Shown here in pieces: positions 35,781 to 41,487 of a stretch of 41,487 nt of DNA (positions are counted from its first letter, which is position 1; each line of letters starts with the position of its first letter). Both the position numbers and the translations under genes were made by a program. Origin of the DNA: Roseiarcus sp052147395 (lineage in GTDB: Bacteria > Pseudomonadota > Alphaproteobacteria > Rhizobiales > Beijerinckiaceae); the NCBI GenBank assembly GCA_052147395.1, contig JBKQKS010000272.1, positions 1-41,487 on the forward strand, read 5' to 3'. The notes under the pieces were generated by a model. That model ran no database searches. It saw only the letters and a list, made by a program, of their open reading frames with translations, and was not told where the DNA came from.

Positions 35781-37501
35781 GCGAGCCGCTCGCGCTCGTC
35801 GAGGCGCTCGTCAAGCGCTTCGCTCCAAAAGGCCCGCCGGCGCTCGACGGTCTCGACGCGACGATCCTTTCTGCCCGCGTCACCGGCCTCGTCGGCCCCG
35901 ACGGCGCGGGCAAGACGACGCTGATGCGGCTGATGGCGGGCCTGCTCGCGCCGACGTCCGGCAAGCTCGTGGTCTGCGGCTTCGACACGCTCGCCTCGCC
36001 CGCCGAGCTGCACGACGCGATCGGCTATATGCCGCAGCGCTTCGGGCTCTACGAAGACCTCTCGGTCATCGAGAACCTGAACCTCTACGCCGACCTGCGC
36101 GGCGTCGCCGGATCACAGCGCAAGGCGACGTTCGAAAGATTGCTCGCCTTCACCGATCTCGCGCGCTTCACCAAGCGGCTCGCCGGGGCGCTGTCGGGCG
36201 GCATGAAGCAGAAGCTCGGCCTCGCCTGCGCCATGCTGCGCTCGCCGCGGCTGTTGCTGCTCGACGAGCCGAGCGTCGGCGTCGATCCGATCTCGCGCCG
36301 CGAATTGTGGCGCATGGTCTATCAGCTCGTCGACGAGGGCGTCGGCGTGGTCTGGAGCACCGCCTATCTCGACGAAGCCGAGAATTGCGCCGAAGTGATC
36401 GTGCTCAACGAGGGACGCGCGTTGTTCCAGGGCGATCCGAAGGCGATGACGGCTTTGGCCACCGGCCGCGTCTACAAGATCAGCGGCGCCGGCGCCGCGC
36501 GCCGCGAGCTTCTCGCACGCGCCTTGCAGAGGCCGCAGGTCGTCGACGGCGTGATGCAGGGCGAGGCGGTGCGCCTGGTGATGGCGAAGGGCGCCGAGCC
36601 GCCGACGCCCGCCGAGCTCGATGCGCCCGAGGGCGCCCATACGCTGGCGGCGCCGCCGCGTTTCGAGGACGCCTTCGTCGCCGCGCTCGGCGGCGTTCCC
36701 CGCCGCACGCTGACGCTGACGACGCGGCCGCCGCAGACGCGCGACGGCGCGCCGCCGGTCAGCGCCTTCGAACTCACGCGCCGCTTCGGCGACTTCACCG
36801 CCGCCGACCACATCAGCTTCGACATTCAGCGCGGCGAGATTTTCGGCCTGCTCGGTCCCAATGGAGCGGGCAAATCGACGACCTTCAAGATGATGTGCGG
36901 CCTGTTGAAACCGACCTTGGGGCGAGCGCGCGTAGATGGGTTGGATCTCTACCAGGCGCCGGCGGCGGCGCGCGCGCGGCTCGGCTACATGGCGCAGAAA
37001 TTCTCGCTCTACGGCGATCTCAGCGTCAAACAGAATCTGGCGTTCTTCGCCGGGGCGTACGGACTCGACGGACGGGCTCGGACGCAGGCGATCGATCGCG
37101 TGATCGCGGCTTTCGACCTCGAGCCGCATCTCAAAGTCAATGCGGGGGCGCTGCCGCTCGGCTTCAAACAAAGGCTCGCGCTCTCCTGCGCGATTCTGCA
37201 CGAGCCGCCGGTGCTGTTCCTCGACGAGCCGACGTCCGGCGTCGATCCGCTCACGCGGCGCGAGTTCTGGGGCTTCATCAATGCGATGGTGGCGCGCGGG
37301 GTGACGATCATGGTCACCACCCATTTCATGGACGAGGCTGAATATTGCGACCGCGTCGCGCTCATCTACCGCGGCCAGTGCATCGCCATCGACACGCCGG
37401 AAGCTTTGCAGCGCAGCGTGAAGACGCCGGAAAACCCTCACCCCACGCTCGAGGACGCCTTCATTGGCCTCGTCGAGCAACATGACAGGATCGCCGCATG
37501 A
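35777..37501 (+). CDS. ybhF: Double ABC ATPase of the efflux system (YbhF-like)
   Basis: A 574-residue protein with two nucleotide-binding domains, ATG at 35777. NBD1: Walker A GPDGAGKTT, signature LSGGMKQK, Walker B LLLLDEPSVG, but the H-loop reads STAYLDEAE with Tyr instead of His. NBD2: Walker A GPNGAGKST, Walker B VLFLDEPTSG, H-loop TTHFMDEAE, but the signature is degenerate, LPLGFKQR. So one composite site, NBD2 Walker plus NBD1 signature, is canonical and the other is not, a known style for asymmetric ABC pairs. A linker of about 90 residues joins them. It overlaps its neighbours by 4 bp on both sides. Confidence 0.95.
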   Translation: MSEPLALVEALVKRFAPKGPPALDGLDATILSARVTGLVGPDGAGKTTLMRLMAGLLAPTSGKLVVCGFDTLASPAELHDAIGYMPQRFGLYEDLSVIENLNLYADLRGVAGSQRKATFERLLAFTDLARFTKRLAGALSGGMKQKLGLACAMLRSPRLLLLDEPSVGVDPISRRELWRMVYQLVDEGVGVVWSTAYLDEAENCAEVIVLNEGRALFQGDPKAMTALATGRVYKISGAGAARRELLARALQRPQVVDGVMQGEAVRLVMAKGAEPPTPAELDAPEGAHTLAAPPRFEDAFVAALGGVPRRTLTLTTRPPQTRDGAPPVSAFELTRRFGDFTAADHISFDIQRGEIFGLLGPNGAGKSTTFKMMCGLLKPTLGRARVDGLDLYQAPAAARARLGYMAQKFSLYGDLSVKQNLAFFAGAYGLDGRARTQAIDRVIAAFDLEPHLKVNAGALPLGFKQRLALSCAILHEPPVLFLDEPTSGVDPLTRREFWGFINAMVARGVTIMVTTHFMDEAEYCDRVALIYRGQCIAIDTPEALQRSVKTPENPHPTLEDAFIGLVEQHDRIAA

Positions 37502-38637
37502 GCGCGTTCGGACCCCGCAAAGGCAGAGCGCGGCGCATCCGCGCTCTCGTCTGGAAGGAAACGCTGCAGGTCGCCCGCGATCCCTCCAGCTTCGTGGTCG
37601 GCTTCGTGCTGCCGATCATCCTGCTCATCCTCTATGGCTTTGGCATTTCGTTCGATGCGACGCGCATCCGCGTCGGCCTCGCGATAGAGGCGCCGACCGC
37701 GGAGACCGCGTGGTTTCTCGCCTCGCTCGCCGATACCCCGTTCTTCGACGTCAGCGTCGCGACAGACCGTAGCGCCTTCTTCGACGATCTCGCTGCGGGC
37801 GAGATCAACGCCATCGTCGATCTACCCGGCGACTTCTCGCAAAGCCTCGCGCGCGGGCAAACCGCGGACGTGCAGATGATCACCGACGGCAGCGATCCCA
37901 ACACCGCCAACCTCGCTATCGGCTACCTCCAAGGCGCGTGGCAGAGTTGGCTCGATCAGCGCGCGCTCGCCGCCGGGGCCCCGCCGCCGCCGGGCATCGA
38001 CGTCGAGCCGCGCGTCTGGTTCAATCCGGAGCTGCAGAGCCGGCGCTTCCTGGTGCCGGGCTCGATCGCGCTGATCGAGATGATGATCGGCTCGTTGCTC
38101 ACCGCGCTGGTGGTGGCGCGCGAATGGGAGCGCGGCACGATCGAAGCGTTGCTCGCCACGCCCGTCGGCATCGTCGAGTTCATGATCGGCAAGCTGGTTC
38201 CGAACTTCATTCTCGGCATGGGCGCGATGACGGTGTGCGTGCTCGCGGCGCTCTACCTGTTCGGGCTGCCGCTGCGCGGCTCGATTTTCCTGCTCTATGG
38301 CTTCACCGCGATCTTCCTGCTCGTCGCGCTGGGGATCGGGCTGATGATCTCGACGGTCGCGCGCGCGCAGTTGCTGGCGAGCCAGATCGCGATGCTGGTC
38401 GCCTTCCTGCCCGGCGTGTTCTTTTCCGGCTTCGTGTTCGAGCTCGCCAGCATGCCGGCGCCGCTCAGATGGTTCTCGGCGATCGTGCCGGCGCGCTACT
38501 ACGTGCAGGGGTTGCAGACGTTGTTCCTCGCCGGCAACATCGGCAGCGTGCTCGTTCCCTGCACGCTGGCGCTGTTGTTGATGAGCGCGCTCATCTTCCT
38601 GCGCACGGCGCTCGCCACCCGCACCCGCCTGGACTGA
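37498..38637 (+). CDS. ybhS: ABC-2 type permease 1 (YbhS-like)
   Basis: A 379-residue permease, ATG at 37498 overlapping the ATPase stop. A basic start and IRALVWKETLQVARDPSSF coupling segment lead to the first helix (FVVGFVLPIILLILYGFGIS); then a periplasmic domain of about 150 residues (WFNPELQSRRFLVPGSIALI near its end) and five helices, e.g. LLTALVVAREWERGTIEALL, FILGMGAMTVCVLAALYLFG. The motif RFLVPG and the WERGTIEALL segment are family marks. It forms the exporter with YbhR; substrates in E. coli include cephalosporins and cations. Confidence 0.94.
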   Translation: MSAFGPRKGRARRIRALVWKETLQVARDPSSFVVGFVLPIILLILYGFGISFDATRIRVGLAIEAPTAETAWFLASLADTPFFDVSVATDRSAFFDDLAAGEINAIVDLPGDFSQSLARGQTADVQMITDGSDPNTANLAIGYLQGAWQSWLDQRALAAGAPPPPGIDVEPRVWFNPELQSRRFLVPGSIALIEMMIGSLLTALVVAREWERGTIEALLATPVGIVEFMIGKLVPNFILGMGAMTVCVLAALYLFGLPLRGSIFLLYGFTAIFLLVALGIGLMISTVARAQLLASQIAMLVAFLPGVFFSGFVFELASMPAPLRWFSAIVPARYYVQGLQTLFLAGNIGSVLVPCTLALLLMSALIFLRTALATRTRLD

Positions 38638-38648
38638 GGAGGACGGTC

Positions 38649-39758
38649 ATGAACTGGACTCGCATCTATGCGCTCATCATCAAGGAGCTGCTCGCCGCCT
38701 TCCGCGATCCCCGCGCGCGAATCGCGCTGATGGCGCCGCCGGTGGTGCAACTCATTCTGTTCGCCTTTGCCGCGACGATGGACGTCACCCATGTGCCGAT
38801 CGGCGTCATCAATCAGGACTGGGGATTGGCCTCGACGCAACTGATCAGTCGCCTCGAGCGCGCCTCGGCGTTCTCGGAAGTGCGCCGCTATCAGAGCGTC
38901 GACGAGGCGAAGGCCGCGATCGACGCGCAGGACGTGTTCGTCGTGCTCCAGATCGGCCAGGATTTCTCCCGAAAGCTCGCGCGCGGGGAGACGCCGACGG
39001 TGCAGGTGCTGCTCGACGGCCGCAAGTCCAACAGCGCGCAGATCGTCAACAGCTATCTGACCCAGATCGTGTCCGATTTCGCCCGCGATTACGCCGGCCC
39101 CAACGCGCCCGCGGCGCCGAGCGACATCGTCGATCGCACCTGGTACAACCCCAATCGCATCTTCCGCACTGTCATGGCGCCGAGCCTGCTCGCGACGCTG
39201 ACGATGATGACTGTCATGATCGTCGTCAGCATGTCGGTGGCGCGCGAGCGCGAACTCGGCACGTTCGAGCAGCTGTTGGTCTCGCCTTTGCAGCCGATCG
39301 AGATCATGATCGGCAAGGCGGCGCCGGGCATGGTGGTGGGCTTGACCCAGGGCGCGATCATCACCCTGGTGGTGGTCTACGTGTTCGGCATCCCGTTGAC
39401 CGGGTCCGTTGCGGTGCTGTTCGGCAGCCTCGCGGTGTTTCTGCTTTCGGTCATCGGCGTCGCACTGTTCATTTCGTCGCTGGTCGCCAATCAGCAGCAG
39501 GCGATGATGGGGATCATGGTCACGTTGATGCCGGCGATCATGCTTTCGGGCTTCGTCTCGCCGGTGCAGAACCAGCCGGATTGGCTGAAGCCGCTCTCGA
39601 TGATGAACCCGCTCACCCATTTCCTGGTCATCGTGCGCGGCGAGTTCTTGCGCGACATGCCGGCCGATCTCGTCTGGCAACGGCTGTGGCCGATGGCGCT
39701 CAGCGCGCTGGTGACGATTCTAGCTGCGAGCTGGCTGTTCCGAAGGCGGATGCAGTGA
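38649..39758 (+). CDS. ybhR: ABC-2 type permease 2 (YbhR-like)
   Basis: A 369-residue permease starting 11 bp after its partner, with GAGGA upstream. The layout is the same: IIKELLAAFRDPRARIALMA coupling helix, first membrane helix, a periplasmic domain (VIVNSYLTQIVSDFARDYAG-like SAQIVNSYLTQIVSDFARDY) and five C-terminal helices (LLATLTMMTVMIVVSMSVAR, MVVGLTQGAIITLVVVYVFG, TLMPAIMLSGFVSPVQNQP). The ARERELGTFEQLLVSPLQPI segment is characteristic. It ends the operon; no clear terminator was found in the 53 bp before the convergent small gene. Confidence 0.94.
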   Translation: MNWTRIYALIIKELLAAFRDPRARIALMAPPVVQLILFAFAATMDVTHVPIGVINQDWGLASTQLISRLERASAFSEVRRYQSVDEAKAAIDAQDVFVVLQIGQDFSRKLARGETPTVQVLLDGRKSNSAQIVNSYLTQIVSDFARDYAGPNAPAAPSDIVDRTWYNPNRIFRTVMAPSLLATLTMMTVMIVVSMSVARERELGTFEQLLVSPLQPIEIMIGKAAPGMVVGLTQGAIITLVVVYVFGIPLTGSVAVLFGSLAVFLLSVIGVALFISSLVANQQQAMMGIMVTLMPAIMLSGFVSPVQNQPDWLKPLSMMNPLTHFLVIVRGEFLRDMPADLVWQRLWPMALSALVTILAASWLFRRRMQ

Positions 39759-39811
39759 CTCCTGGCGCCGCCGTCAACTCCCTCGTCCTGAGGGGGTGTT
39801 GCCGCTCGCAC

Positions 39812-40174
39812 TCAATTCGGCCCCAATTTCTTGCCGAGACTCTGAGTCCACTTCCACGTAAATCCGCCAGGAAATACTATGCTCAGTGTAATCCAAATAG
39901 TCGAAAACGCCCCTACGCAAATGTATATTTCCAAGTTTGTGACGCACCCCAAAAGGTCATCAGGAGCAAGCGCTGCCAACCCCATTGCTACGGCAGGCGG
40001 CAGTACGAACCCTGCCAGCATTTTGCCTGCGGTTACATTTAGTGCCAGAGGCTTGCCTCTTAAAAGGCAGTATAATATATGTGCGGCGGCAGTAATAATT
40101 CCCGCTAATATTGACAATCTACCTATATTATGGTAGATAAACTGAACGTTCCAAACGGCGGCACTGCAATGCAT
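39812..40174 (-). CDS. Small membrane protein in AT-rich DNA (120 aa)
   Basis: A 120-residue protein, ATG at 40174 (MHCSAAVWNVQFIYHNIGRL), with about three helices (SILAGIITAAAHILYCLL, AGFVLPPAVAMGLAALAP, LEIYICVGAFSTIWITLS). A TTG at 40234 would add 20 residues. The DNA is much lower in GC than the rest of the window, and codon choice differs (ATA, TTA, AGA). No family is recognised. It is probably co-transcribed with the 61-residue gene 31 bp upstream. It looks like imported DNA, perhaps a two-gene accessory cassette. Confidence 0.6.
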   Translation of the reverse strand: MHCSAAVWNVQFIYHNIGRLSILAGIITAAAHILYCLLRGKPLALNVTAGKMLAGFVLPPAVAMGLAALAPDDLLGCVTNLEIYICVGAFSTIWITLSIVFPGGFTWKWTQSLGKKLGPN

Positions 40175-40205
40175 GGTGATCTTTTCTTCTTCACGATTAC
40201 CCGCA

Positions 40206-40391
40206 CTATTGGTGATTATTACGTCGATCCTCAAGCAAAAACGCTAAAATCGTCATGACAACCAAGGAAATCAGCAATAATGGTACGTTTAACCCTGGTC
40301 CGCGATTGTTCGCAAGTATCCAATTCGAAACAGTATAAACTACTGCAGTTCCAAATATAACGAGTGAAAAACGTAAATTGGGCCGAGCCAT
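40206..40391 (-). CDS. Small two-helix membrane protein in AT-rich DNA (61 aa)
   Basis: ATG at 40391 after a GGGGGATCAGGT ribosome site. The protein MARPNLRFSLVIFGTAVVYT, VSNWILANNRGPGLNVPLLL, ISLVVMTILAFLLEDRRNNH has two membrane helices separated by a short loop and a charged C-terminus. The family is unknown. It shares the low-GC composition of the next gene and precedes it on the same strand, so the pair likely works together at the membrane. Confidence 0.55.
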   Translation of the reverse strand: MARPNLRFSLVIFGTAVVYTVSNWILANNRGPGLNVPLLLISLVVMTILAFLLEDRRNNHQ

Positions 40392-40843
40392 ACCTGATCC
40401 CCCTGACGGCGGTTTAGCCCTTTACGCTTCGCATCGGAACCCAGCACCGGAGTTCCTCGCACAATTCAGCAAAAGACTCCGCTGATTCGGCCCTTAGAAA
40501 CGTCGCGCTGTCCGATGTCAAGGTCGTTACCGAAGCGGTGAATCGGAACGGAATTTGATTCCTCCGTCGTCGACAAACTAATGATCCCGTTTGCAACGTG
40601 CCAACACCCTGAAATTATATATATAAAATGGACTAAGCAGGACCGGCAACCACTGCAAAAGGAAAGAAAATCCGTTGAATGTTAGGCAAACAACGGCGAC
40701 ACAGCCTGGTCGCTTGCGAAACGGGCCTCCGCCTGGCGCGTCGCGAACGATCGGCGCGGCGCAGACGGGGAAAATCCTGTGGAAAAGTGGCAGGCAGCCC
40801 GTCATATCGCATACGGTGCCCGCGCGGTCCGGGGGTTACGCGG
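40392..40843. other. Gene-free transition from AT-rich to GC-rich DNA
   Basis: Only weak open frames are present here. One minus-strand frame ending at 40414 contains SDSATFLRAESAESFAELCE, without start support or recognised family. AT-rich sequence ends near 40670 with a TATATATA-like run (ATTATATATATAAAATGG); a second block to 40843 is GC-rich again with no gene. Confidence 0.4.
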
Positions 40844-40925
40844 TTACAGTGACAGCGCATTTTATTCGATCAATCACTGCGAAAACGGACCGCTCGTTCA
40901 GTTAATTGCACTGTCACCGTAATCC
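40844..40925. repeat. Inverted repeat with TTAC(A/G)GTGACAG(C/T)GCA ends
   Basis: Left arm TTACAGTGACAGCGCATTTT (40844-40863) and right arm, on the other strand, TTACGGTGACAGTGCAATTA (40922-40903) agree at 16 of 20 positions. This arm sequence resembles the palindromes flanking REP-associated Y1 transposases, as I remember them; no transposase gene is present. Confidence 0.6.
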
Positions 40926-41087
40926 GTAACCGAGGCCGCCTAGTCCGTCTGCGGCATTCATGAAACCTGGTCATAGGGGTATGCGCGTTCGGTCCTCTAA
41001 TCGCGGGGCCCGGCGCGCCCTATCTCGCCAGCGCGCGACAACGGAGCGATCCGTCGCCGCCGGTCCCGTCCCGCACAGGAGCAAATC

Positions 41088-41487
41088 ATGCCTCTCGATC
41101 ATTATGTCACGCTCGGCCGCTCGGGTCTCAGGGTAAGCCCGTTTTGCCTGGGCGCCATGACCTTCGGCGACGACCTCGGCTGGGGCTCGAGCGTCGAGGA
41201 GTCACAGGCGGTCCTCGACCGCTACATCGACCTCGGCGGCAACTTCATCGACACCGCCAACGGCTACACCAAGGGCCACTCGGAGGTGATCATCGGCGAT
41301 CATCTGGCGCATGATCGCGAGAAGCGCGACCGCGTCGTCATCGCCACCAAGTTCAGCTTCAACCTCTACCTCCGCGACCCCAACGGCGGCGGGTCGAACC
41401 GCAAGTCGGTGATCGCCGCCTGCGAGCAATCGCTGCGACGGCTGCGCACCGACTACATCGATCTCTACTGGCTGCACAATTGGGACA
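41088..41487 (+). CDS. Aldo/keto reductase, 5' part (continues beyond the window)
   Basis: The first 133 codons of an NADPH-dependent oxidoreductase, ATG at 41088 with AGGAG 6 bases upstream. MPLDHYVTLGRSGLRVSPFC, LGAMTFG, DLGGNFIDTANGYTKGHSEV with the catalytic Asp and Tyr, and then KRDRVVIATKFSF with the Lys, match the large AKR subgroup (YajO/Tas-like). LRRLRTDYIDLYWLHNWD includes the conserved His at the end of the window. The substrate is unknown. The 162 bp upstream hold no gene. Confidence 0.92.
   Translation, partial: MPLDHYVTLGRSGLRVSPFCLGAMTFGDDLGWGSSVEESQAVLDRYIDLGGNFIDTANGYTKGHSEVIIGDHLAHDREKRDRVVIATKFSFNLYLRDPNGGGSNRKSVIAACEQSLRRLRTDYIDLYWLHNWD

Noticed and set aside
1..41487. 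tRNA, rRNA, riboswitch or CRISPR elements
   Set aside because: No cloverleaf with a TTCGA-type T-loop, no rRNA core sequence, no known riboswitch core and no regular repeat-spacer series were seen by eye; a covariance-model search would be needed to exclude short RNAs.

Overview
The window is GC-rich chromosomal DNA from an alphaproteobacterium, most likely a member of the Hyphomicrobiales (Rhizobiales). The basis is gene content: a cytochrome c maturation cluster in the order ccmI-ccmE-ccmF-ccmH, the histidine kinase / peptidoglycan-binding protein / DUF1491 trio, DUF2852 next to PadR, a DUF5330-type protein, and the abundant short palindromic repeats typical of this order. I cannot name a genus. 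No rRNA, tRNA or CRISPR array was seen.

Layout. 1-3416 (+): the 3' end of epmA, then recQ and mutM, overlapping head to tail; epmA and mutM both carry an in-frame palindromic repeat. 3407-6188: a SAM methyltransferase, a ccoG remnant, a cysteine hydrolase and a diguanylate cyclase. 6344-10325 (-): the ccm operon. 10547-11600 (+): DUF2852 protein and PadR regulator. 11653-14900: a gene-poor, repeat-rich stretch with a one-cysteine DsrC-like protein, three small exported-protein genes that share a 16-bp palindrome about 80 bp upstream, and a glutathione S-transferase remnant. 14908-15689 (-): sufE (apparent CTG start) and a DUF5330-like gene. 15913-23285 (+): kinase trio, aminotransferase, LprI-like protein, zwf and an aidB-like acyl-CoA dehydrogenase. 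23318-25494 (-): a MarR regulator with a membrane gene broken by one TGA, and two small membrane proteins. 25681-32441: maf, a peptidoglycan-binding protein, an SDR enzyme, a decayed sugar ABC transporter, a flavin reductase-like protein, a HigBA-type toxin-antitoxin pair and several MITE-like repeats. 32554-33682 (-): prfB with a programmed +1 frameshift. 34096-39758 (+): a complete cecR-ybhGFSR-type efflux operon. 39812-40391 (-): two small membrane genes in AT-rich, probably imported DNA. 41088-end (+): an aldo/keto reductase cut by the window.

How it fits together. Core modules (DNA repair, cytochrome c assembly, Fe-S assembly, translation termination, NADPH supply, drug efflux) are intact. 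The spaces between them are full of repeats and decaying genes: ccoG and GST remnants, a permease tail, an ABC ATPase with an internal TAG, a membrane protein with an internal TGA and a frameshifted small exported protein. The most novel signal is the set of three small exported-protein genes under one shared palindromic site (13108-14545). Other notable regulatory signals are twin operators at the MarR locus, a perfect palindrome before the TetR efflux operon and a possible leader/terminator upstream of prfB.
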